Shown: piece by piece, positions 27,065-36,599 of the stretch
How the letters are laid out: each line of letters begins with the position of its first letter
How positions within the stretch are numbered: position 1 is the first letter of the stretch
From: Streptomyces tuirus
GTDB lineage: Bacteria > Actinomycetota > Actinomycetes > Streptomycetales > Streptomycetaceae
DNA: 64,000 nucleotides
Direction: 5' to 3'
NCBI GenBank assembly: GCA_018195615.1
Contig: JAGTPG010000002.1
Coordinates: forward strand, 5,201,501-5,265,500
Program-made: the position numbers and the translations under genes
The notes under the pieces: model-generated
The model's database searches: none
Seen by the model: only the letters and a program-made list of their open reading frames with translations
Told to the model about the DNA's origin: nothing

Positions 27065-28267
27065 AGCCGGATTGGAGGCATGGAGGGCTCCTTCAGGCGG
27101 CTGACGGACCACCGAGCTCCGGGAGCGAGCGCTGGCTGGAAGGGCGTGGTTGCGGGAGCACACGGAGCAGGGCTCAGCAGCGGCCGAACAACTCGGGACG
27201 GAGGTGGCTCGGAGTGGCCCTGCAACGCGGGCCTGCTCGGGGTGGGCACCGCCGAGGCGATAGAGCGGGCCGACATCGGGGAGAGGGTCTGCGAGGAGGT
27301 GTCGGTCATCCGGGTGCGCGAAGGCCATGAAGTACGCCTGAGCCAGGATGCGCTTGTTGACCTCTTCCGCTGCCTCCTGGCTCTCTTCCGGGGTTATCCG
27401 AAGATGAGAGGGCCTGGCGGCAGCGGGGTGACTGAAGACGAGTAGGGTGCGGCGGCCCACGGGCATGACGATCTCATCCACCCTGGCCAAGCCTCGATTC
27501 CGAGTGCTTTGGACCTGAACGAGGGTCTTGGTCTGCCGGATCGCTCGCTGCCCTCGACGTCGACGGCTGCGCGTCCGCCGACGCGCCTGCGGGATCACGG
27601 GATCAGGCGTTTCCTCCTCGTCATCGAACGTGATGATGGGCTCGTCGCAGGTGAGCAGGGATCCGTCGGTCAGCTCGATCACGGTCAGGGGCCTCTGGAG
27701 CAGGTGCTCGGATAGAGGCTCGGCCAGCTTCCCCAAAAGACTCACGTGTTCATTGGGGTGGCTGGTGACCTCAAGAGTTCTGAAGTCGCGGAGCATGTCC
27801 CGGTAGGCGGCGACCTCCCGGCGTCCGGCTCCGACGGGGTCGTTCAGCCTCATGATGCGGACGTAGAAGTCCGACATGAGTTCGATCTCGCGACGCTTGC
27901 GGAGGCCGCGGACGTATTGGAAGGCCACGAAGACGCAGAGGTCTGCCCTGTCCTCAGGCGTGATCGGTCGTCCCCAGGTCACGGACGAGGCCACGCGGCG
28001 TAGCGCGCTCGCCGCACTGCCCTCGACCTTCTGCAGAACCTGCTCCATGCGTCCGTCCGGCTCACCATGGATGTTCTGGAACGTGTAGAAGTCCCGGATG
28101 GCCAGGTCGCTCTCCTTGCGCAACCCGGGCGCCGGGGAGCGGCGATCGCGAACCCACAGTTGGCTCTGGGAGTTGGCAAACCTACGGAGGTAGAAGGCAG
28201 GCACCGTGTGGTGCCGCGCTCCTACCTGCTGGCTCGGATCAGCGTTCTCCGGGTCCCACTCGTCCAT
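27053..28267 (-). CDS. DUF4238-family protein
   Basis: A 404-residue protein starting at MDEWDPENADPS. DUF4238 features are the N-terminal RHHTVPAFYLRRFA, the central AASALRRVASSVTWG, PEDRADLCVFVAFQYVRGLR and the late NKRILAQAYFMAFAHPDD. These proteins are common in defence and mobile contexts but their biochemical function is unknown. The last about 60 residues do not look like the family and read into the island-boundary repeat, so the true C terminus may have been replaced. It follows the McrA-type gene on the same strand. Confidence 0.8.
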   Translation of the reverse strand: MDEWDPENADPSQQVGARHHTVPAFYLRRFANSQSQLWVRDRRSPAPGLRKESDLAIRDFYTFQNIHGEPDGRMEQVLQKVEGSAASALRRVASSVTWGRPITPEDRADLCVFVAFQYVRGLRKRREIELMSDFYVRIMRLNDPVGAGRREVAAYRDMLRDFRTLEVTSHPNEHVSLLGKLAEPLSEHLLQRPLTVIELTDGSLLTCDEPIITFDDEEETPDPVIPQARRRTRSRRRRGQRAIRQTKTLVQVQSTRNRGLARVDEIVMPVGRRTLLVFSHPAAARPSHLRITPEESQEAAEEVNKRILAQAYFMAFAHPDDRHLLADPLPDVGPLYRLGGAHPEQARVAGPLRATSVPSCSAAAEPCSVCSRNHALPASARSRSSVVRQPPEGALHASNPAPCP

Positions 28268-28326
28268 GCCATGAGCGTCGCATGAGGCACTGACATTCAG
28301 CCGACCAGCTGGGGCAGTGGATCCCG

Positions 28327-29220
28327 TCAGGTCGGCACGGCAGGGCGTGGACTGCCGTGGAAGACCTGATGCATGTGCCAGGAGCGGTGGCCAGCGGCGA
28401 CAGGAGCTGCGCCCGGCTGTGGGCCGATGAGCGGACGGCCGGCGAGTGCTATGACGTGATCGCGGGCGGCAGGGCTGTGGCCCACGAAGCGCTGCGAGAC
28501 CAGGATGCGGTGGCCGTCGTCGACGCCGAGGACGCCTTTGTCGAAGAGCTTGTGGTGCAGTGAGCACAGGCACAACCCGTTGTCGACGTCGTCCGGTCCG
28601 TCGAAGGCCCACCAGCGCACATGCGCGGCCTCCAACCCGACCGGCACCGCGCCGATCCTGCCGTCATAACCACAGAAGGCGCACTGGTACTCGTAAGCGG
28701 TCAGCACCAGCTCGCGCATCCGCCGATCTCGCTGCCGCCGCGCGGCGGAGAGCCGCTCGGTCTCCGCCGGCTCCAGGTCCAGACCGACGGCTGCACACAG
28801 CTCGCTGTGGAGGGAAGGAGGGAAGTGCAGGTCGAGCAGTGACCGTGCTATTCGGTGCAGCAGCACTGGCTCGCGCCGCAGTGCATCTCTGAGGTTCGGT
28901 GCGAGTCGTCCGGTAGCACCCGACTCCCGGAGGTTCCGCAGGCCACTGCCCGGACTGCCGGATCCATGGTCGGTACGCACCTCCCAAACACCGTCGCTGA
29001 TCAGATGGTGGAAGGGGTAGGCGGGCGTCGTCTTGTTGGGCGGGCCATACTCGGTCAGCAGCCGCTGAAGATCCCCCTCCATCGCGCCGTACCGCAGCTC
29101 ACTGTCAGCGTCCTCCTGGAACCGGCCGAGGGCGTACAGAAGTAGCAGAGGCTTGTGCGGCGCCCGCGTCCCGTTCTTGGTCCACTGCCTCAACTTCGCG
29201 ATGCGCTCGAGCCAGTCCAT
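28327..29220 (-). CDS. Phosphorothioated-DNA-dependent McrA-type restriction endonuclease
   Basis: A 297-residue type IV restriction enzyme like ScoMcrA, which cuts DNA carrying phosphorothioate (Dnd) modification. The N-terminal sulfur-binding domain has RAPHKPLLLLYALGRFQ (19-35) and YPFHHLISDGVWEV (68-81). The C-terminal HNH zinc nuclease has C180-x2-C183, LEAAHVRW with H200, N214 in DNGLCLCS and H222-H223. The start is taken at MDWLERIAKLRQWT; an in-frame ATG 11 codons upstream is possible. No dnd modification genes are in the window, consistent with restriction of foreign modified DNA. Confidence 0.9.
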   Translation of the reverse strand: MDWLERIAKLRQWTKNGTRAPHKPLLLLYALGRFQEDADSELRYGAMEGDLQRLLTEYGPPNKTTPAYPFHHLISDGVWEVRTDHGSGSPGSGLRNLRESGATGRLAPNLRDALRREPVLLHRIARSLLDLHFPPSLHSELCAAVGLDLEPAETERLSAARRQRDRRMRELVLTAYEYQCAFCGYDGRIGAVPVGLEAAHVRWWAFDGPDDVDNGLCLCSLHHKLFDKGVLGVDDGHRILVSQRFVGHSPAARDHVIALAGRPLIGPQPGAAPVAAGHRSWHMHQVFHGSPRPAVPT

Positions 29221-29325
29221 GCCCAGTGATCGTAGTGACGGTCTGCTCGTCATGGGCGAGGCCGCAACCGACGTGGCTGCCGTCGTCTGTTCCGCCTGGG
29301 CCGAAGGCGTGGTGCCCGGAAGACT

Positions 29326-31088
29326 TCAGAAACGGAACCCGAACAATCCCCCGTCGTCGTACTCGTCGTCCAAACGCACCGGCAGTGTCTTGCCCGACGC
29401 GTCGTACCCCTGCGCTCTGCTTTCTCCAGGTCGTCGGAGTTGAGCGTGGCGATGTACTGCATGCCTTCGCGTTCTGTTACCTCCGCTGCCAATTCCAGGG
29501 CGTCGCGGAGTTGCCTGTCATCGACGCCGTCGAAGAGGTGACTGTCGTGCACGAGGAAGTCGGGGCCGCGTCCGTGCCTGTGCGCGACGACCGCCATGGT
29601 GAGGTCGAAGCAGAAGATCACCATGTTGCCGATGCCGCGGCTGTCGTCGCTGTCGACATGTGGGACGATCCGCAGACTGCTGGGGCCGGCATCGAACTCC
29701 AGATATGCCTGACGTCCTGAGCCGTAGAGCCTTTGGGCGAACTCGGAGAAGAGGACCGTGGCTTCGCTTGTCTGCGTGGCCCGTTCGTCCAGATCGTCCT
29801 TGAGGGCGCGTTGGAGGTCGAGGCGCTTGGCCTTGATCTCCAGGGCGCTGGCTTCAAGCGTCTGCGCTGCTTCGTAGCGGTGACGCAGGGCTTCCACTGA
29901 TGCCTGCTTCTGCGCGAGCGCCTGTTGCAGAGCGGTCAGGGCTTCCAGTGCGCCGCCTTCGTTGAGAGTGCGCAGGACCTGCTGGAGTTCGGCGCCCAAT
30001 CGCTCACGCTGTGTTGCGCGGTCCGCGAGCCGATTCTCGATGGAGTCGACCTCCTCGGCGAGGTAGCGCTGCCGATTACGGACGATCGACCTGTGGAAGT
30101 CCTTCACGTCGTCGAAGCGCCGCTTTACCTGGTCACCGAGCAGAATGCCGAGCTCCCTGTAAACGGGTTCCAGGTACCTGACGTCTCCGTCGGTCGTGTC
30201 TCGCACTGCGGTTTGCAGGTCTGCCAGGTTGCGCTGATCGATTGAGTCCTGGGAGTTGAGGGCTCGGATCTCGCGGTCGACCTCGTCGGCACGTCGCTTT
30301 AGCTCTTCGTACTGCGGCACGACGCGAAATGCCTTGATCTGCTCCTCAAGCCGTCGCACCTCCTCCTCAGCGATGGTGATCTGACCCCTGAGCTCCGCTG
30401 TGCTGCCCACGATCCGTCCCCATACCGGGTCGTTGACGGCTTGGCGCAGCTGGCGACGGGTCGCCTCGCGTGCAGAGATTTCGCGGTAACCGCCAGCGAG
30501 CTTCCAGTCGAGGCCGAGGAGATACGCGAGGTTAGTGGCCGCGTCAGCCTCTGATTGCTGGCTGTAAGTACGGGTCGGAGTATTGAAGGCGTGGCTGGAA
30601 ATCCGGCGGATAAGGAAGGACAGCATTGTCCGCCCGCTCAACCCGGGGTGTTCTCCGCGCAGCCCGAAGAGCTCCGCCTCGATCAGCTTCGTCCACCGCG
30701 TCGCTGGGATGTCCACGGGACCTGCGACGTCGATGTCGAAGAGTGATTCATGTCCTGACCCGTCGGCATCGATGTCTTGGCTCAGCCGCACGACCTCCGG
30801 GTGCGCCCCGCTCCGGGTAGCGGTGAGTAGTCCACCGTCGGCACTGGGCCAGTCCAGTTCGAGGCTGAAGGCGATTTTTCGCAGAGCCTTGCGCGCTGGC
30901 AGGCTCCTCTTATCGGCACGGGCTCCGAGGAGGAAGTGGAGTAGTTCCACCATGCTGGACTTGCCAGTGCCGTTTCGGCTGTCCTTGTCTCCAGAAATGT
31001 CAGTGGTGTCAGCCACAAGGAGGTTGAGGCCAGCGGAGAAGTCGACGCGGCGGAACCTCGGATCATTGGCGCTCAGTCGGCGGAGCAT
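29326..31088 (-). CDS. ABC-3C defence system ATPase (DUF2326 type; single-base frameshift)
   Basis: An SMC/RecN-like ABC ATPase, about 586 residues after correction. Walker A is SRNGTGKSS (37-45). A long charged coiled coil occupies roughly residues 200-430 (for example EEEVRRLEEQIKAF). The C-terminal half has LRIVPHVDSDDSRGIGNMVI and the acidic Walker-B-like FLVHDSHLFDG. Near 29407-29410 one G is missing; restoring it gives YDASGKTLPVRLDDEYDDGG and LFGFRF, the typical family end, with the stop at 29326. The start overlaps the middle-component stop (TGATG). It is the motor of a three-component ABC system linked to phage defence. Confidence 0.83.
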
Positions 31089-31333
31089 CAGGGCCTCCTG
31101 GGCATCAGCAGCTCGTCACGGAGCTCAACCGCTCCGAGGGCGTGCAGGACATCCAAGGCGAGTACGAACCAGCCGAAGGAGACAGGCGAACCGTGCCCGA
31201 GTTCAGACCGCCGGGCCTTGAGCCGGGCCCACGCCTGGCTGACAGTCAAGGGACTGTCCAGTTCCTGGAGGATTTGGGCGCCGACAGCGAGCAGAGCCCG
31301 GTCGGGAGCAATGCCCTTGGTTGGGGTCAGCAT
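31088..31333 (-). CDS. ABC-3C middle component (MC6 type)
   Basis: An 81-residue protein, MLTPTKGIAPDRALLAVGAQ, then SFGWFVLALDVLHALGAVEL. It has the length and pattern of middle component 6 of ABC-3C systems, small helical proteins thought to bridge the ATPase and the effector. The start at 31333 is one base after the stop of the upstream gene and its stop overlaps the ATPase start, giving a compact three-gene operon. Confidence 0.85.
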   Translation of the reverse strand: MLTPTKGIAPDRALLAVGAQILQELDSPLTVSQAWARLKARRSELGHGSPVSFGWFVLALDVLHALGAVELRDELLMPRRP

Positions 31334-31334
31334 G

Positions 31335-32282
31335 TCAGCTGCTCCCCGGGGCAGCGGGCAGTCCGTTGGGCGACCATTCCTCCGGCGCGTTCTCAAAGAT
31401 GTGGCAGTGCTCGAAGAAATGGGCGAGGACGACCCAGCCCGCACTTAGCTCTCGTGAGCTCTGGAGGCGGTTGCCGTGGATGTAGTGCTGGAGGTCCAGA
31501 AGGATCAGGTCAGGGTCGTTGCTGCGCTCACGTGCGACCAGATACTCCTGAGTGAACGCTGCGGCCACTTCATCGTGCTCGAACGGGTCGTACACGCCGG
31601 CGTAGTACTGGGATACGAGGTGCGTATACCGCATCCCGTCGACCAGATCGTCGCGCACCTCACCAATGATCTGGTTGAAGTCGAGCTTTCTGTCGCTGAC
31701 TTCCGCGAGGCTCATCAGCGGATCAGCGGTCAGACGCTGCTCCTTCAGCCGACCCAGCAACGGGGCAAGGTCGCCCATGCCCACCCCGTATATCTGTTCC
31801 TCGATGGGTATCTCGCAGCCAAGAACGTACTCGACCGTCTCACAGGGCAAGGGCAGCAACTCGGTCCATAAGCGCCTGCGCCCCATCTGCTCGAAGCGGA
31901 GCGGCGTGTGGGCGGTGCGAGCCTCGGCCAGCATAGTCGCCACCGCGGGGTGGATTCCGCGAAGGTCATTGTGGACGAAGACGAACGTGTTGAACTGGCC
32001 CGGCCGTTGTCGCTTCGCGGAATCCAGGTCGTCATGGAACTTCTTGCGGACCTTGGCGACGTCGAAGGTGGCAGGCGCATAGCAGGCGTACAGCTTCTCG
32101 TCGTGCAGGCTGAGACCGTCGGAGCCCTGGTCGCCGAGGTTGCCGTGGGTTCGTACATCGAGAAAGTCTGGATAGCGTGCGCACATCACGTCGTGGAAGA
32201 AGCCTTCGAAGGCTTCCCCATGTAACTCAGCCAGCTTCTCCATGAACTTGACATACGCGTACATACGCTGCGCGCCGTTCAC
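31335..32282 (-). CDS. ABC-3C effector/C-terminal-domain protein with nuclease-like N-terminus
   Basis: A 315-residue protein with a GTG start six bases after GGAGGGGG. The N-terminal about 100 residues resemble the restriction-nuclease-like domain of ABC-3C effectors: AFEGFFHDVMCARYPDFLDV, then GDQGSDGL and LYACYAP. The usual acidic or glutamine residue in the last motif appears changed, so catalytic activity is uncertain. The C-terminal part (DFNQIIGEVRDDLVDGMRYT, DPDLILLDLQHYIHGNRLQS) fits an ABC-3C C-terminal component. It is the first gene of the operon. Confidence 0.78.
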   Translation of the reverse strand: MNGAQRMYAYVKFMEKLAELHGEAFEGFFHDVMCARYPDFLDVRTHGNLGDQGSDGLSLHDEKLYACYAPATFDVAKVRKKFHDDLDSAKRQRPGQFNTFVFVHNDLRGIHPAVATMLAEARTAHTPLRFEQMGRRRLWTELLPLPCETVEYVLGCEIPIEEQIYGVGMGDLAPLLGRLKEQRLTADPLMSLAEVSDRKLDFNQIIGEVRDDLVDGMRYTHLVSQYYAGVYDPFEHDEVAAAFTQEYLVARERSNDPDLILLDLQHYIHGNRLQSSRELSAGWVVLAHFFEHCHIFENAPEEWSPNGLPAAPGSS

Positions 32283-32767
32283 GGTCCCCCTCCCCTTGAA
32301 CCGCAGGCCCCACCTGATGGCCCGTGATCACACTAGCCGGGCAGGCGGAGTACTGAACACCCGTTGTGCACCTACGCTCCCAAGCTGTCACTGCCCGCCA
32401 CGTCGTTGATCATGCAACAGCAGCACAAGTGTCCACCGTGCGGCAACGTCCGGCTGGGGCCGGTCGGTCACCGGGCTCCTGCTGGCGTTGCTGGGCGCTT
32501 CCGCCCTGGTCGTTCGGTGTCGCCACCGGTGCCGGTGAGCCGGCTGCGCTGCCGTTGCGAGTGGTCTCCGGCCCGCTGGCCGACCGCACCCGCCGGTTCT
32601 GGGACCGGCGACCGCTGCGTACGCGCTGACGGTCGTCTCAGCGCCGCTGCTGGGCATGGCAGGAGTGCTGTGGGCGGCATGCGTGCTCGTGGTCACCTGG
32701 CGGTGCCCCAGGCTTTGGCGCTGAGGGGGGAAGGCGGTGCGCTCGCCTGCGAAGGACGGAATCGGGC
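32283..32767. other. Intergenic stretch, possible small membrane-protein remnant
   Basis: Near the end, a plus-strand frame reads ATAAYALTVVSAPLLGMAGV LWAACVLVVTW before a TGA at about 32724, which looks like a membrane helix. The frame upstream changes several times and no start is convincing. It may be a decayed small membrane protein. I see no promoter or RNA gene here. Confidence 0.35.
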
Positions 32768-35442
32768 TTACCGGGCCGTCCCGAGGTGATTGCGGCGCGT
32801 CATCACTAGGCTGCGCCAGCGTTCGCGGGTCCGTCGTTCCCCGTCGATCCACCGTGCCCGTGCGGTATTCGGCGGGAGGGGGAGGTCGGCCATGAAGTGC
32901 GCGATCTCGACGTAGTACGCGTAGTCGCCGCTGCGGGTGAGCTCGCGCAGGAGGGAGATCCCGGCCGCGAGTTCGTCGCGAGCGTCGAGAACCGCATGGT
33001 GGAAGCACAGGGCCAGTTGGAGTTTGGCCGCGGCGTAGGAGATTCCGGAGACGTCGATTTCGGCGCGGAGGACGGCGGCCCGGTCGGGCAGGTCTGCGGC
33101 GTACCCGGCATCGCGAACCAATGCGGCGATCCGTGCGGTCATCTCGGCGGAGCGCAGGCTGAGGCGCGAGAGCAGCCGGTCTGCCAGATCGAGCTCGTCG
33201 TCGGCCTGGGCAGGGTCGGTGAAGGCGACGGCGAAGGCGAGGTGTGCCTGGGACATTGCGGTCTCGCCGATCGCACCGTTCTGTTCGGCTTCGCTCCGGG
33301 CTGCCAGGTAGGCGGCTGCGGCCCGGTCAATGTCTCCCTGGACCCACCACACGTCCCGAGCACTCGCTGGTGCCGTCCCTCCCAGCCCAGCCTTCCGGCG
33401 GCATCCACCGCCGCAGGGAAGTCCCCGGACAGTCGGCTCAGATGCGCCAGGCCGCGGCCGGCGGCGAAGGCCAACCGGCCGCCGGCGGAGGCAACGCGCT
33501 GCATGCCACGACGCGAGTCATCGGTCAGCCCAAGGTCCCGTTGGGCCTTTGCCAGGTAGTACGTGGCCAGCTCGGCCAGCTCATCGGTGAGCAGCCCCGA
33601 TGTCAGGACGGCCGAGAGCCGACTGGCCGTACGTTCGCGGTGCTCGTGCTGGCGGCGGGCGATGGCGCTGAGCGTTTCCATCAGGGCATCCGCCGTGGCC
33701 TGCAGGCCGCCCGACGAAGTGTCACGCGCGGCTGGCAGCGCGAGCGGCTCCCAGATGGAATCGTCCACGTACTGGAAGGAGGCATCGCAGAGCCAGCCGA
33801 GATCGAGACCGAAGTCCCGTGCAAGGAGAAGACCTTGCTGAAGGCAGCCGACCAGGACGGTTCGGTCGCGTCTCAGATCTTGGCGCCACTCCTCCTCCAG
33901 GGCATGGAATGCACGCTCGGCCGCGCGCTGCCAGTCCTGTTGTGACCAGCGATCGTCACTGCCGTCGTCCGCGTTGCGGATGGCGGAGCGGATGAGGTCG
34001 TGGATGTGGAAGGGCCACCTGCTGGAGGGGGACTCCCGGATGAAGGGACGTTCAATCAGCCGCAGGGCGGGCGCGTCGTGGTCCATGCTGGCCACCTTGG
34101 TGGCCAGGTGCACGGAGAAAGCGCTGAGCAGGCTGATCGAGCGGAGCACGTGGCGTTCCTCGGCGGTCAGGTCGCTCAGGGTACGGGCGATCAGGGCGGG
34201 AAAGTCGTGGTCGAAGTCGGTGACCTGCGGCTGCCTGCCGCCACGTCGCAGCTCCAGGTAGCGCATGACCGACAGGTCCAGGTACAGGGGTAGCCCATGG
34301 GAGCGCTCGGCGATAATCCGGCGGACTGGTTCGTCGATCAGTGGCTGCCCGTCGCGGCTGAGCCTGCGGGTCAGGTAGTGCTCGCAGTCTTCGGGGGAGA
34401 AGTCGCCGATCAGGATCTGGCGGCCGGAGGCATCTGAACGGGGATATGGGGCGTCGTCGGTGACGAGGCCGGGCCAGGCATTCGGTCCGACCCAGTCGAG
34501 TTGTCCTTCCAGGCTTGTCCCCGCCCACTGGAGGCGGTTGCGTCCGGTCACGACGAAGAACGCGTTGGGCATCAGCCACACGATGCGCTGAAGCAGGCGC
34601 TCGAAGTCGCGGTGCGTGCGGTCACCAGTGTCCTCGAACGTGTCCAGCAGGATCACGGGCAGTGCGCTGTTGTCGGCCGGGAGTTGGGCCAGGTCCCAGG
34701 CGAGAAGGTGCGGGTAGAAGCTGAGGGCTTCCAGGTCGGGCTCGGCCTCCAGGAGGTCGGTCAGACGGGAGCAGCCGGCGAGGGCGCGCACGGATTGGCG
34801 TCGTTCGCGTAACGCCTTGATAAGCGCACCGGCTCCGTGGCCCAGTGCGCCCCCGACGGTGCCGGGCAGGAGCAGGGCCTGGGCGACGTCGCTGAGGGCG
34901 GACTGTATCTGCTGGGGCAGGGCGGCTGCGGCGCTGAAGCGGCTCAGCAGCCCTCCCCGGCGTAGGTAGTCCTCGATCGGTTCGCCCGGGTGGTTGTGCT
35001 CCCAGTACCGGCGCAGGGCGAGGTCGAAGGCGGGCATCGGCCGGCCGAGGGCGGCGACGGCGAGGCGGATCGTGAGGATGACACGCTCGAAGTCTGTGCC
35101 AGCCGCACGAGCGAGGTCGATCCGGACGGGCAGGGTCCGCGCCTCGGGGTGCACCGGCGACTCCCACTGCGCGGGGCGAAGCTCGCTGCCGGCCAGCGAC
35201 GCCTCGATCTTGCGGGAGAGGGTGGACTTGCCGATCCCCCCCACGCCGTGGAAGACGAGGATGTTCTGGCGCGGGCTCTCCAGGTCCTCCACATGGAAGT
35301 CCGCGCCGGCTACGAGCTGTATGTGCTCTGCGAGGCAGGCCGTCACCGCCCGCCACTGAGCCTGCCGGTTCGTGAACGCCTCATCGGCGGAGATGCTCCG
35401 GTCGTTCGAGCTGAACAGAGTGCGAAGATCCCGCCTGGCCAC
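32768..35442 (-). CDS. STAND-type NTPase with TPR-like C-terminus (single-base frameshift)
   Basis: A large signal-transduction ATPase, about 891 residues after correction. The P-loop is GVGGIGKST (66-74), Walker B LPVILLDTFED (261-271), and a winged-helix-like part follows near SLLSAFSVHLATKVAS. From about residue 550 it is helical repeats. Near 33355 one G is missing; restoring it joins the main frame to VWWVQGDIDRAAAAYLAARS and the rest of the TPR-like tail ending at 32768. No N-terminal effector domain is present, since the NTPase starts within 60 residues. It lies between the ABC-3C operon and the lanthipeptide genes, 191 bp after the latter on the same strand, so it could belong to either. 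Confidence 0.75.
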
Positions 35443-35633
35443 GCCCCGCCTCCCCCCTGTTGATCAACTGGGGTCAATCTACGCACTCGCGAGGACTACA
35501 GGGCAAGCCCGCATTCGGGCAGCATCTGCCAATGCCTGTACCTCAGTTGGAGGCTGGTCATCAGTGCGGCCCGCCGTCCTGGGGTAGGTGAGATCCACAT
35601 GCGGGTGCTGGCGAGGCCGGCGCCAAGGCTTTG

Positions 35634-36590
35634 TCAGCGACCTAGGGCTGCCTCCCGGGCAGCGCGTGCCCAGACGGCCTGCTGGCGGGTGGTGAAGCCC
35701 ATACGGTTCCAGTGGAAGAGGATGTGTCTGGCCAGGATGCCGCGCAGCCCGAGTTGAAGGTCGCCCGCACGTGCTGCTGCGCCCAGGGCTCGTGCGCCGT
35801 GCTCCATGCTGGTGACCCAGGCACGCAGAAGCATCAGGGGCCCCTCGGAGAGTGCAGGGCCGGCGTCGAGCATCAGGAGCCGCCGTAGCGTTCCCACCAT
35901 GCCGCTGACCTTGTCGGGGGACATGTCTGTGGGTAGGGGCCGTCTGGCTTCGACCTGGCCCCACACGTCTCCCTGTTCGCCCCACTCCAGCCCAGCGGCG
36001 CGTAGGAACAGTGTGGTGACGAGGAGGGAAGTCTCCTTGGGCCCGAGGAGCTCCCCGCGGTCATCGGTGACGTGCTGGTAGTAGCGGAGCACGCCGACGC
36101 TGTCGGCGTGGAACAGGGCATGTGCGAGCCTCACGCCGTGCGGCCCGCCGAAGGCGACGGCTTCCGGTTCGTACAGCGAGGGCCACCACTGAGTGGCCAC
36201 ACCGCAGGACAGGGTGCTGTCGAGGGCTTTGGAGACGTGCTCGATGGTGTCCTCGGTCCTCGCGCCTGGGGCGAGCTGGACGCGTAGGCGCCAGCAGGGG
36301 TACTTGCGCACGAACCACCATGCTGCGACCGGCCCGGTTTGCAGGGCTGGCAGGAGGTAGGCGCGGAAGGCGCGGTCTGCGGTTGTGTAGTCGGCGAACT
36401 TGATGTTCACCTGGTGCCAGTCCGCGGGCGGGGTGTCGAGTGCGGCCCGGCCGGCGGCGCGGTAGCGCTCGACCGCGTCGGACAGTCGGGCAGGGGACGT
36501 GCTTGCTCTGACAGCTGCCTCCTTGACCGGCGTGCCGGCGAGGACGGACAGCACTGCGTCCTCCAGCACGCCGGGGTCCTCGTGGTCCAC
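35634..36590 (-). CDS. Stand-alone LanB C-terminal (SpaB_C, thiopeptide-type) protein
   Basis: A 318-residue protein of the thiopeptide-type bacteriocin biosynthesis family: WHQVNIKFADYTTADRAFRA, then WWFVRKYPCWRLRVQL, with the helical core ending RHILFHWNRMGFTTRQQ. In lanthipeptide and thiopeptide pathways this domain eliminates glutamate from glutamylated Ser/Thr or does a related reaction. The cluster also has a full-length LanB with its own C-terminal domain, so this copy is an extra enzyme. A short N-terminal helical region (DAVLSVLAGTPVKEAAVRAS) precedes the domain. It starts 9 bp after lanC. Confidence 0.87.
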   Translation of the reverse strand: MDHEDPGVLEDAVLSVLAGTPVKEAAVRASTSPARLSDAVERYRAAGRAALDTPPADWHQVNIKFADYTTADRAFRAYLLPALQTGPVAAWWFVRKYPCWRLRVQLAPGARTEDTIEHVSKALDSTLSCGVATQWWPSLYEPEAVAFGGPHGVRLAHALFHADSVGVLRYYQHVTDDRGELLGPKETSLLVTTLFLRAAGLEWGEQGDVWGQVEARRPLPTDMSPDKVSGMVGTLRRLLMLDAGPALSEGPLMLLRAWVTSMEHGARALGAAARAGDLQLGLRGILARHILFHWNRMGFTTRQQAVWARAAREAALGR

Positions 36591-36599
36591 TTCATCTCC

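Noticed and set aside
32768..35442. The STAND NTPase as the FxSxx-COOH-system FxsT protein
   Set aside because: The precursor here is of the FxLD type and no FxSxx peptide is present, so that assignment is not supported.
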